Both the position numbers and the translations under genes were made by a program. From assembly GCA_044869915.1 (NCBI GenBank), contig JBIOYB010000533.1:1-11876 (forward strand): a stretch of DNA of 11,876 nt, given 5' to 3'. Below the pieces are notes generated by a model. It ran no database searches. It saw only the letters and a list, made by a program, of their open reading frames with translations, and had not been told where the DNA came from. The stretch comes from Allorhizocola sp044869915. Lineage in GTDB: Bacteria; Actinomycetota; Actinomycetes; Mycobacteriales; Micromonosporaceae. Shown piece by piece: positions 6,177 through 11,876 of the stretch; the first letter of the stretch is position 1; each line of letters opens with the position of its first letter.

Positions 6177-7794
6177 CCCCTACACCGTTCCCGCCATCAT
6201 CGTGGTCACGCTGGCCACGGTGATGATCGGTGCCTATGGGTTGCGGCTGGCGCGCACCACATCCGACTTCCTGGTCGCGTCGCGGACCGTTTCGCCGCGC
6301 TGGAACGCGGCCGCGATCGGTGGCGAATATCTCTCGGCGGCAAGCTATCTGGGCGTGGCCGGGCTCATCCTCAAGTTTGGTGTTGACGTGCTTTGGTATC
6401 CGGTCGGGTTCGCCGCCGGATATCTCGCCCTGCTTCTGTTTGTCGCGGCCCCGTTAAGAAGGTCCGGCGCGTTCACCCTGCCCGACTTCTGCGAGCTGCG
6501 GTTGCGGTCGCGGCGGTTGCGCAAGCTCGCGACCGCGTTCGTGGTGTTCATCGGGTGGCTTTATCTGGTACCGCAAATGCAGGGCGCGGGATTGACGCTG
6601 CGCACGGTGGCAGGCGGGCCGTATGCCCTGGGCGTCCTGCTGGTCGGTGTGCTCGTCACGGCGAGCGTCGCGCTGGGCGGCATGCGGTCCATCACGTTTG
6701 TGCAGGCGTTCCAATACTGGCTGAAGCTGACCGCGCTGGCCGTGCCGGTGCTCTTCCTGCTGCTGCACTGGCAGGCCGGCCAGCTGCAGACCGTGGCGGA
6801 GCCGGTGTTCCCGCAGACGACCACGGTGCACTTCGACGAGGCGGTGATCTTAAATTCCCATCAGGAGATACCGGCGGGAAGCACGCTGACGTTCCAGGAG
6901 GGCGAGCCGGTCCCGACCGTGTCCAATGTGGAGCGTGCGGACGGGCTCAACTGGCTGGTGCCGGGCGGGCAGGGCCTGTTCGCGACGTATTCCCTGATCC
7001 TGGCGACGTTTCTGGGCACCATGGGCCTGCCGCACGTGCTCGTGCGCTTCTACACCAACCCGGACGGGTCGGCCGCGCGGCGCACCACCCTCGTCGTGCT
7101 CGCGCTCGTGGGCATGTTCTACCTCTTCCCCACCCTCTATGGCGTGCTCGGCCGGATCTATATGCCACAACTCCTGATGACCGGCCAAACCGACGCCGTC
7201 GTCCTGCTGCTGCCAAGCGCGGCCCTCGGCAGCGGCCTGCTCGGCCAGCTGCTCGCGGCCCTCGTCGCGGCCGGGGCTTTCGCGGCGTTCCTGTCCTCGT
7301 CCTCGGGCCTGCTCACCAGCGTCGCGGGCGTATTGTCCACGGACGTGCTCGGGCGGGGCTCGGTGCGCGACTTCCGCCTGGCCGCCATCGTCGCCGGCAT
7401 CGTGCCGATCGTGTTGGCGCTCAACGTTTCCGGCCTCGACGTCTCGCGTGTGGTCGGCATGGCCTTCGCCGTCGCGGCGTCAAGCTTCTGCCCGCTGCTC
7501 GTGCTGGGCATCTGGTGGCGCGGCCTCACCGACATCGGCGCGGCGGCCGGCATCCTCGCGGGCGGCGGAGCCGCCATCGGCGCCGTCCTGGCCACGGTCG
7601 CCGGCATGCCCCTGCCCGCCTGGGCCGACGTGCTCGTCGGGCAACCCGCCGCCTGGACCGTGCCGCTCGCCTTCGCCGTGATGGTCACCGTGTCGCTGGC
7701 CACCCGGCACCGGCTGCCGCCCAACGTGGCCACCACCATGCTGCGCCTGCACGCCCCCGACTCGCTGCGCCTCGACCCGGCCTCAGTGCCCTGA
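6166..7794 (+). CDS. Sodium:solute symporter, acetate/pyruvate (ActP/MctC-like) type
   Basis: A 542-aa SSS-family permease with about 13 membrane helices, close to the usual length of ActP/MctC (about 550). Seen features: GLRLARTTSDFLVASRTVSPRWNAAAIGGEYLSAASYLGVAG (helices 1-2; the 'S-D-F-x-V-A-x-R' and 'G-E-Y-x-S-A-A-S' stretch is characteristic of this subfamily), GFAAGYLALLLFVAAPLRRSGAFTLPDFCELR, and GTMGLPHVLVRFYTNPD, also typical of ActP-like carriers. An extended polar segment around residues 205-260 probably faces outside. It likely imports short monocarboxylates (acetate, pyruvate, propionate) with sodium or protons. Coupling to DUF485 and the LytS/LytTR pair suggests substrate-responsive expression. 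GTG 6166 overlaps the previous gene by 11 nt; a good Shine-Dalgarno is not evident, consistent with translational coupling. The last codons lie in a 9-bp tandem repeat. Confidence 0.92.
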   Translation: MIPSPYTVPAIIVVTLATVMIGAYGLRLARTTSDFLVASRTVSPRWNAAAIGGEYLSAASYLGVAGLILKFGVDVLWYPVGFAAGYLALLLFVAAPLRRSGAFTLPDFCELRLRSRRLRKLATAFVVFIGWLYLVPQMQGAGLTLRTVAGGPYALGVLLVGVLVTASVALGGMRSITFVQAFQYWLKLTALAVPVLFLLLHWQAGQLQTVAEPVFPQTTTVHFDEAVILNSHQEIPAGSTLTFQEGEPVPTVSNVERADGLNWLVPGGQGLFATYSLILATFLGTMGLPHVLVRFYTNPDGSAARRTTLVVLALVGMFYLFPTLYGVLGRIYMPQLLMTGQTDAVVLLLPSAALGSGLLGQLLAALVAAGAFAAFLSSSSGLLTSVAGVLSTDVLGRGSVRDFRLAAIVAGIVPIVLALNVSGLDVSRVVGMAFAVAASSFCPLLVLGIWWRGLTDIGAAAGILAGGGAAIGAVLATVAGMPLPAWADVLVGQPAAWTVPLAFAVMVTVSLATRHRLPPNVATTMLRLHAPDSLRLDPASVP

Positions 7795-7837
7795 GTGCCC
7801 AGAGTGCCCTGAGTGCCCTGAGTGCCCTGAGTGCCTT
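7784..7837. repeat. Six-copy 9-bp tandem repeat (GAGTGCCCT)
   Basis: Six consecutive 9-bp units run 7784-7792, 7793-7801, 7802-7810, 7811-7819, 7820-7828 and 7829-7837. Three are identical (GAGTGCCCT) and the others differ by one base. The first unit includes codons for the final Ser-Val-Pro of the symporter, and the stop TGA spans the junction of units 1 and 2. The array fills most of the 52 bp between two convergent genes. It is not palindromic, so it is not a simple terminator. Confidence 0.9.
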
Positions 7838-7846
7838 GGCGCAGGC

Positions 7847-9052
7847 TCACTTTTTGAGCGTCATCGCCGGCGTCGCGGGTGCGGTGCTCTGCTCGTCGCC
7901 CGGCTCGTCGCGGCCGCGCAGCCGCGACGAAACGATCACTTTGACGGTGGCGGCGATGGGGATGGCCATCACCGCGCCGACGACACCGAGCATGCTGGCG
8001 CCGACGAGCGCCGCGAACAGCACGGCGACCGACGAAATGTCGACGCTGCCACGGATGACCCGGGGAGCGATCACGTAGTTCTCCAGTTGCTGGTAGACCA
8101 CGAAGAACAGTCCCACCAGGACGGTCGTCGGCCACAGATCCGAGGTCGCGGCGGCCACAGTGAGGCAGATCACCGCGCCGATGGTGGCACCGGCGAGCGG
8201 AATCAGGTCGGTGACGGCCACGATCAAGGCCAACGGCAACGCGAAGGGCACACCCAATGCCGTCAGCGCGACGAACGCCGTGAATCCGGCGATCACGGAG
8301 ATCACCAGGTTGCCGATCATGTACCTGCCGACCTTGTCGATCGCGACGGAGATGACCTCGGTGACCTGTGGCCGGTGGCGGACGGGAAACAGCCGCACGA
8401 GGCCACGGCGAAGCCGGGTCAGGTCCAGCATCAGATAGATCGTCAGCACGACCACGAGCAGGATCGACACCGCGGCGCCTAGGAATTGCCGGACGTAACC
8501 TATGGCCTGGCCGCCGATGCGCCCGGGAAGTGCGGTGACCCAGGCGTCCACCTTGGGTTGCAGGTTGAACCGGGCTTCCAGCCCGGCCAGGCCGGGTGAG
8601 CGCTGGCGCAGCTGACCGAGATATCCGGGGAAGTCGGTGGTCAGGGCGCCGGCTTGCTGCGCGAGTGTCGGGGCTGCCGCCCACACCAGCCCGGCCACCA
8701 CCAAGACAACCACGAAGAAAATGATGGCGACGGCTTGCGGGCGCTTGAGCCCTCGGCTGATCATCCAGCGCACCAGAGGATCGAGACTGACCGAGATGAA
8801 CACGGCGATCACTGCCTGCACCAGCAGCGTCCGCACGGTGTAAACCATTGCCGCCGCCACGAACACCATCAAAACGGCGGTTGCCCCGGCGGCACACCAA
8901 CGGAACACCACGGCAGGCCCGATGATCGTTTTTGGTTCGGTTGCGGCGCGCGCTTCACGTGGCGCTGATCCGGGAGAAGACGACTCGCCTCCGCCTGATG
9001 GGCCGCGGTCGGGGTGGCCGCCGGACCCAGTGTGGGGCGGGGCGTCCTTCAC
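7847..9052 (-). CDS. AI-2E family transporter (PerM/TqsA-like membrane protein)
   Basis: A 401-aa membrane protein (from GTG 9052) with about seven to eight helices. Recognisable family stretches are LVQAVIAVFISVSLDPLVRWMISRGLKRPQAVAIIFF near the N-terminus, VVLTIYLMLDLTRLRRGLVRLFP, DKVGRYMIGNLVISVIAGFTAFVALTALGVPFALPLALIVAVTDLIPLAGATIGAVI, and VVYQQLENYVIAPRVIRGSVDISSVAVLFAALVGASMLGVVGAVMAIPIAATVKVI near the C-terminus. The E-N-Y-V-x-x-P-R/K-V pattern is diagnostic. Members include E. coli TqsA (AI-2 export) and Na+/H+ antiporters; substrate here unknown. About 45 disordered Gly/Ser/Pro residues precede helix 1. The frame is open to an ATG at 9193, but that would abut the divergent hemerythrin start and leave no promoter space. 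GTG 9052 follows a GGGTAT box by 9 nt; GTG 9085 is another option. Confidence 0.88.
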   Translation of the reverse strand: MKDAPPHTGSGGHPDRGPSGGGESSSPGSAPREARAATEPKTIIGPAVVFRWCAAGATAVLMVFVAAAMVYTVRTLLVQAVIAVFISVSLDPLVRWMISRGLKRPQAVAIIFFVVVLVVAGLVWAAAPTLAQQAGALTTDFPGYLGQLRQRSPGLAGLEARFNLQPKVDAWVTALPGRIGGQAIGYVRQFLGAAVSILLVVVLTIYLMLDLTRLRRGLVRLFPVRHRPQVTEVISVAIDKVGRYMIGNLVISVIAGFTAFVALTALGVPFALPLALIVAVTDLIPLAGATIGAVICLTVAAATSDLWPTTVLVGLFFVVYQQLENYVIAPRVIRGSVDISSVAVLFAALVGASMLGVVGAVMAIPIAATVKVIVSSRLRGRDEPGDEQSTAPATPAMTLKK

Positions 9053-9061
9053 GCCTGGCTC

Positions 9062-9085
9062 ATACCCCGGCCACGTTTGCCACAC
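9062..9085 (-). promoter_or_regulatory. Possible SigB/SigF-type promoter for the AI-2E gene
   Basis: On the - strand GGGTAT (9067-9062) is a perfect match to the -10 of actinobacterial general-stress sigma promoters (GTTT-N14-17-GGGTAT). GTGT lies 14 bp upstream (9085-9082) as an imperfect -35. Transcription would begin about at GTG 9052, giving a leaderless message. Low confidence because of the -35 mismatch. Confidence 0.35.
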
Positions 9086-9155
9086 ACGTCGCGAACCTTG
9101 CCAACTCAAGCAAAAACCGGATGGCTCGGACGATCCATGCAGGAAGGTCACATTT

Positions 9156-9181
9156 GTTTGGCGTCCAAGCTGTTTGGGCAT
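9156..9181 (+). promoter_or_regulatory. Likely SigB/SigF-type stress promoter for the hemerythrin-like gene
   Basis: GTTT at 9156-9159 and GGGCAT at 9176-9181 are spaced by 16 bp and differ from the consensus GTTT-N14-17-GGGTAT by one base. The predicted transcription start lies about 7-10 nt downstream, at or just before ATG 9192, which lacks a Shine-Dalgarno. A leaderless or near-leaderless mRNA is implied. Confidence 0.45.
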
Positions 9182-9191
9182 GCCAACGTTC

Positions 9192-9824
9192 ATGACCGGA
9201 TATCTGCCGCCGCTGCCGACCCTGCCGGGCGAGGGGTTCGCCTACCACTATCACCCGCCGGGACGGAGCATCCTCGAGCTGCTTGCGGCAGAACACGAAC
9301 TCCTGCACACGTTGTCTGCGGAGCTTCGGCTCAGGCCCAGCCGCAACGGCAGCAGCATCCTGTGCGCGCAGATATGCCGTCACCTGTCCGCGGAGCGCCA
9401 ATATCTTTACCCCACAGTGGCCAAGGCACTCGCCGGCTCGGCAGCCGACGCTGCCGTGGCAGGCCTCCTGGAAATCGACGAGCGGCTGCTGTCGGATGCG
9501 GACACATTGCTGCGGTCACCGCCGGCAAGCGGCTGCTGGGACGAGGCGCTGGGCCGGGTGGGTGACCAACTCCGCAAACACGCCCACCGCTGTGCCACGC
9601 AACTGTTCACCCCGCTGGAATGGGCGCTCGGCGACACCGATCTGGTGCGACTGGGCAACCGGCTTGAGATCGCACAGGAAACCGCGCCCAGCCGGCCCCA
9701 CCCGCACCTGCCGCGCGGGGCACCCTGGAACAGGGCCACCGACGCGCTCGCCGGCGCCGTTGACAAGCTGCGTGACGTCTTCACCGGCCGAAAGACTTAT
9801 TCGGCGACCCCGGCTGACCGTTAG
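9192..9824 (+). CDS. Hemerythrin-like (HHE) domain protein
   Basis: A 210-aa soluble protein with a four-helix-bundle pattern. Helix 1 has LLAAEHELLHTL (His35), helix 2 ICRHLSAERQYLYP (His64 and Glu68, the H-x3-E...YP motif), helix 3 LLEIDERLLSDAD, and helix 4 QLRKHAHRCATQLFTPLEWAL (His130, His132). HHE proteins bind a di-iron centre and act in oxygen, NO or redox sensing and storage; in actinobacteria several respond to stress sigma factors. Helix 3 has Glu94/Asp96 where a His is expected, and helix 4 has Cys134 where the second H-x3-E motif should have Glu, so the metal site may be altered. The tail from residue about 160 is Pro/Arg-rich. Start: ATG 9192 follows the SigB-like -10 closely; an in-frame ATG at 9180 overlaps that box and is less likely. 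No Shine-Dalgarno. A hairpin follows the stop. Confidence 0.75.
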   Translation: MTGYLPPLPTLPGEGFAYHYHPPGRSILELLAAEHELLHTLSAELRLRPSRNGSSILCAQICRHLSAERQYLYPTVAKALAGSAADAAVAGLLEIDERLLSDADTLLRSPPASGCWDEALGRVGDQLRKHAHRCATQLFTPLEWALGDTDLVRLGNRLEIAQETAPSRPHPHLPRGAPWNRATDALAGAVDKLRDVFTGRKTYSATPADR

Positions 9825-9830
9825 CAAGCC

Positions 9831-9852
9831 CGCCCGCGACAGCACGCGGGCG
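9831..9852 (+). terminator. Hairpin terminator after the hemerythrin-like gene
   Basis: CGCCCGCG (9831-9838) and CGCGGGCG (9845-9852) form a perfect 8-bp GC stem around a 6-nt loop, 6 nt after the stop codon. No U-tract follows, which is usual in GC-rich actinobacteria. Confidence 0.6.
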
Positions 9853-9900
9853 CGGCAAAGCATGTGCCCGCCGCCTTCCGCCGGCACCGGTTTGGGTCGG

Positions 9901-10185
9901 TTAACGTCTCCTGCTGCTGCTGCTGCTCCGGGTGCTTGTCAGGCTCCTGCGCTCGGGACGAGACGCGCGCCGTGCGATTGTCGCGCGGCTCGGCGGCGGG
10001 TCGAAATCTTCCAGACCCGGGCCGCCTTCGCCGGCTGGGTGGGAAAACAAAAGGTGTGGTATGGCCGCGGCAGGGGCTGTTGGCGTTGACTCCTGCGAAC
10101 TGGCCTCGGCTTCCAGTGCCGTTGGGGTCTGGGCCAGGAACGGGTTGCCGGGGACCGGCAGGTCGGGCTGAGGCTGTTCAGGCAT
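9901..10185 (-). CDS. Doubtful small hypothetical protein (94 aa)
   Basis: An unrecognised 94-aa frame on the - strand starting at ATG 10185. The first 35 or so codons have actinobacterial third-position GC, and GGGAGGG stands about 10 nt before the ATG. The composition is low-complexity: Pro/Gln/Ala/Ser-rich and acidic first, then basic, ending in a Ser5-Arg3 run encoded by the (CTG)5 repeat at 9911-9925. No membrane helix or domain is seen. It fills an otherwise gene-poor stretch. It may be a real disordered protein, the remnant of a larger gene, or chance. The + strand frames over the same DNA look worse (Cys-rich, no plausible start). Confidence 0.35.
   Translation of the reverse strand: MPEQPQPDLPVPGNPFLAQTPTALEAEASSQESTPTAPAAAIPHLLFSHPAGEGGPGLEDFDPPPSRATIARRASRPERRSLTSTRSSSSSRRR
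9911..9925 (+). repeat. (CTG)5 trinucleotide repeat
   Basis: Five consecutive CTG units lie in the low-coding stretch after the hemerythrin-like gene; on the - strand they encode serine residues at the end of the 94-aa frame. Confidence 0.9.
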
Positions 10186-10382
10186 GCTGAGACGTCCCTC
10201 CCAATTTCAAAGTGGGTAGACCGCGGCGGTTGTTGCAGCCGCTGCCGAGGACTGCGGCGGGCCTATGCAGGACATTCTAGCGCGTTGGCGCTATCACTGC
10301 TTGTCGCGTGTCGGCGCACCGACCGCGCCCGGGGCCGGGCGGCCCCGGCCCAAACACGGGCTCCGAATAGACTCGGTCCATT
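10186..10382. other. Non-coding stretch with two inverted repeats
   Basis: Together with 9853-9900 this is the longest stretch without a convincing gene. It holds an imperfect palindrome at 10200-10216 (CCCAATTT / AAAGTGGG, 7 of 8 pairs) placed directly upstream of the GGGAGGG ribosome site of the 94-aa frame. It also holds TAGCGC (10278-10283) / GCGCTA (10288-10293), overlapping a - strand TAGAAT (10279-10274) that looks like a -10 box. No matching -35 was found. The rest is GC-rich sequence with nothing recognisable. Confidence 0.45.
10368..10373 (+). promoter_or_regulatory. Candidate -10 box (TAGACT) for the frameshifted gene
   Basis: TAGACT ends 9 nt before GTG 10383, the spacing expected for leaderless transcription in actinobacteria. 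No convincing -35 hexamer lies upstream, so confidence is low. Confidence 0.3.
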
Positions 10383-10785
10383 GTGGACGGCAGTGCGCTC
10401 GAGCGGGAGTCGAGGCGCGGCTCGACCGGTTGCTGGCCGAGCTGAGCCCGGACTGGTGCGTGCCCGAGGTGCCCGAATCGTTTCGCGGCGACGACAGGCT
10501 CGTGGCCCGTTCAGGCTGGCCTCGGAGGAGGACGAGCGCAACGACGTGTGGACGCCGCAGGATCCGGTCGCCTACCACGATGAGGCGGATCTGCGCGCCG
10601 CCTATCGCCTCGCCTGCCTCAGGGCCTTCGTCGAGTGTGCCGATGACGCCGTCCGCCGAGGGCTGGCCCGCCGGGTCAGCCTCGACGAGAGCGACTACGA
10701 GCCGCACGCGCACGCCATGGTGGCCGAGGCGCGCCGGCGTCAGGGCCTCAGTCAGGGCCTCAGTCGCGGTCCAGCCACGCCTTGA
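10383..10785 (+). pseudogene. Small unknown gene with two apparent -1 frameshifts
   Basis: Good coding sequence runs through three frames in order. GTG 10383 begins MDGSALERE. Near 10409 it shifts to EARLDRLLAELSPDWCVPEVPESFRGDDRLVA. Near 10507, in a CCC run, it shifts again to PFRLASEEDERNDVWTPQDP, followed by DLRAAYRLACLRAFVECADDAVRRGLA. Restoring one base at each point gives a continuous acidic, helical protein of about 134 aa; the first junction would read RE-x-EARLDRLLAEL. I do not recognise the family. It carries no membrane segment or known motif. Either a decayed gene or two base-calling deletions explain it; the second site is a homopolymer, which favours error. The frame open from TTG 10285 covers only the last part correctly. 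Its 3' end overlaps the convergent peptidase gene by 26 bp. Confidence 0.55.
10741..10764. repeat. Perfect 12-bp tandem duplication over convergent gene ends
   Basis: CAGGGCCTCAGT occurs twice back to back (10741-10752, 10753-10764). The second copy contains the stop codon of the M3 peptidase (10762-10760). In the + gene it encodes a repeated Gln-Gly-Leu-Ser. A recent slippage duplication is the simplest explanation. Confidence 0.85.
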
Positions 10786-11876
10786 ACGCGTCGAAGGTGT
10801 AGTCGCGGCCGAGGAAGTCGTGCACGAGCCGGGCCGCCGGTGCGGACCCGCCCGCGGCCAGAACGCTGGTGCGATAGCGGGCGGCCGCGTCGCGGGCGAG
10901 CAGGTCGGCCGGGTCGAACGCGGTGAACAGGTCCTTGGCGATGACGAGCGACCACATGTAGGTGTAGTAGATGGCCGAGTATCCGTCGAGGTGGCCGAAC
11001 GAAAGGTGCATGTGTGTGCCGTCGACGTGGGCAAACGGGATGTGCCGGGCCCGGGTCTCGATCTCGACCTGCAGCGGGTCGAGCCCGTGCGGGTCGCGCC
11101 GATAGAGCTCGAGCGACAGCGAGGCGTAGAACATCTGCCGCCGCACGTGCAGGCCCTTGCCGAACTCGTCGGCCGCGCGCATCTGCTCGACCAGTGCGGC
11201 CGGGATGGGCTCGCCCGTCTCGTGGTGCAGCGCAAACCGTCGCAGCGTGGCCGCGTCGTTGGTCCACTCCTCGAGCAGCTGCGAGGGTGCCTCGGCGAAG
11301 TCCCACTCGGTCTTGACACCCGACAGCGCGGCCCACCGCTGCTGCCCGCCCAGCACGTGGTGGATGAGGTGGCCGAACTCGTGGAAGAACGTGGTGACCT
11401 CGGTGTGCTGCAACAGCTCCCCGGCCTGCGGCAGGTTGCACAGCAGCGCGCACTCGGGCACGCGCCGCCCCGCCTTGCCGGTAGCGAGCGAGAACATGGC
11501 CGCGTGGCTGAACTTGTCGGCGCGCGGGTGCATGTCGAGGAAGATCCGGCCCAGCAGCGCGTCGCCGTCGAACACGTCGTAGACGTCGACGGACTCGTGC
11601 CACACCGGGATGTCGGGCCGGGCCGCGAACCGCACGCCGAACAGCTGCTCGGTGACGGTCATCAGGCCCTGCTTGACCCGGCCATACTCGTAGTAGGGCC
11701 GCATCGCCTGCGAGTCGAACGTGAACCGCTCGGCCCGCACCCGATCCTCCAGATAGGACACATCCCACGGGTCGACCGCGTCGGCTGCCGGGTCGTCGAT
11801 CCGCTTGCGCGCCAACAGCATCTCGTAGTCACGGAGCATGCGGTCGTGCGCCGCGCCCGAAATGCGCTCGATGAAG
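10760..11876 (-). CDS. M3 family zinc metallopeptidase (thimet oligopeptidase / Dcp-like), N-terminus missing
   Basis: C-terminal 371 codons of a peptidase whose start lies beyond the right edge. The frame is open to the last base and reads FIERISGAAHDRMLRDYEMLLARKR upstream of the first in-window ATG (11839), so that ATG is internal. The zinc motif HEFGH in TTFFHEFGHLIHH is encoded at 11383-11369. The third ligand is the Glu of EWDFAEAPSQLLEEW, as in all M3 enzymes. Further downstream, HVDGTHMHLSFGHLDGYSAIYYTYMWS supplies the substrate-binding His/Tyr residues of the family. Full-length relatives have about 640-680 residues, so about half is missing. The enzyme is a cytoplasmic oligopeptidase that degrades short peptides. 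No signal of damage: all catalytic residues are present. The stop overlaps the convergent frameshifted gene and lies in a 12-bp duplication. Confidence 0.95.
   Translation of the reverse strand, partial: FIERISGAAHDRMLRDYEMLLARKRIDDPAADAVDPWDVSYLEDRVRAERFTFDSQAMRPYYEYGRVKQGLMTVTEQLFGVRFAARPDIPVWHESVDVYDVFDGDALLGRIFLDMHPRADKFSHAAMFSLATGKAGRRVPECALLCNLPQAGELLQHTEVTTFFHEFGHLIHHVLGGQQRWAALSGVKTEWDFAEAPSQLLEEWTNDAATLRRFALHHETGEPIPAALVEQMRAADEFGKGLHVRRQMFYASLSLELYRRDPHGLDPLQVEIETRARHIPFAHVDGTHMHLSFGHLDGYSAIYYTYMWSLVIAKDLFTAFDPADLLARDAAARYRTSVLAAGGSAPAARLVHDFLGRDYTFDAFKAWLDRD

Noticed and set aside
3342..7794. Antibiotic-resistance or biosynthetic cluster
   Set aside because: One MFS pump with its repressor next to a carboxylate uptake operon is common chromosomal content; no biosynthetic enzymes are present.
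7784..7837. CRISPR array
   Set aside because: Units are 9 bp and contiguous, with no spacers and no cas genes.
7158..8900. 580-aa frame on the - strand over the symporter end and the AI-2E gene
   Set aside because: Open only because of GC bias; the in-frame tandem repeat gives a Gly-Thr-Gln run; the AI-2E family motifs are in another frame.
9864..10190. 108-aa + strand frame with a Cys5 run
   Set aside because: The cysteines come from the (CTG)5 repeat; no ribosome site, and composition unlike a protein. I considered a cysteine-rich peptide (RiPP-like) precursor, but no modifying enzyme lies nearby.

Overview
The window is GC-rich (roughly 70%) with strong G/C bias at third codon positions, GTG starts, ATGA/GTGA start-stop overlaps and a DUF397 gene. 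Together these point to an actinomycete. The LytTR kinase/regulator plus DUF485 plus symporter cluster and the lone DUF397 gene suggest Micromonosporaceae or a relative, but the family is an inference. No rRNA, tRNA, CRISPR array, transposase or phage gene was seen.

Left part (1-1934, + strand): a non-coding edge with a strong hairpin, then a small four-helix membrane protein, an alpha/beta-fold esterase 3 bp downstream, and a 59-aa DUF397 protein with its own good Shine-Dalgarno. Convergent to these is a two-gene operon on the - strand (3878 down to 1966): an ArsR-type repressor whose stop overlaps the start of an MFS efflux-type transporter. The 65 bp between the repressor and the divergent kinase hold two nested palindromes sharing one centre, lying between recognisable -35 and -10 hexamers. 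This is a likely autoregulatory operator.

Centre (3944-7794, + strand): a tightly coupled four-gene operon with 4, 4 and 11 nt overlaps. It encodes a LytS-type sensor histidine kinase, a LytTR response regulator, a DUF485 membrane protein and a sodium:solute symporter of the acetate/pyruvate (ActP/MctC-like) type. The simplest reading is that the kinase senses a carboxylate or the carbon state and the regulator controls the co-transcribed uptake system. A six-copy 9-bp tandem repeat starts in the last codons of the symporter and runs over its stop.

Right part (7847-11876): an AI-2E family membrane protein (-) diverges from a hemerythrin-like protein (+). Both start sites are preceded by sequences resembling stress sigma factor (SigB/SigF-type) promoters, placed so that the mRNAs would be almost leaderless. 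After a terminator hairpin comes about 530 bp of poorly coding DNA with one doubtful 94-aa ORF. Next is a small unknown gene that reads well only if two single-base deletions are restored (a frameshifted gene or sequencing errors), overlapping the 3' end of a convergent M3-family metallopeptidase that runs off the right edge.

Most of the window is ordinary chromosomal gene content. I see no convincing new defence or biosynthetic system. The most interesting items are the coaxial palindromes at 3910-3939, the paired SigB-like promoters, the low-complexity insertion in the MFS loop, the hemerythrin with altered ligands and the doubly frameshifted gene.
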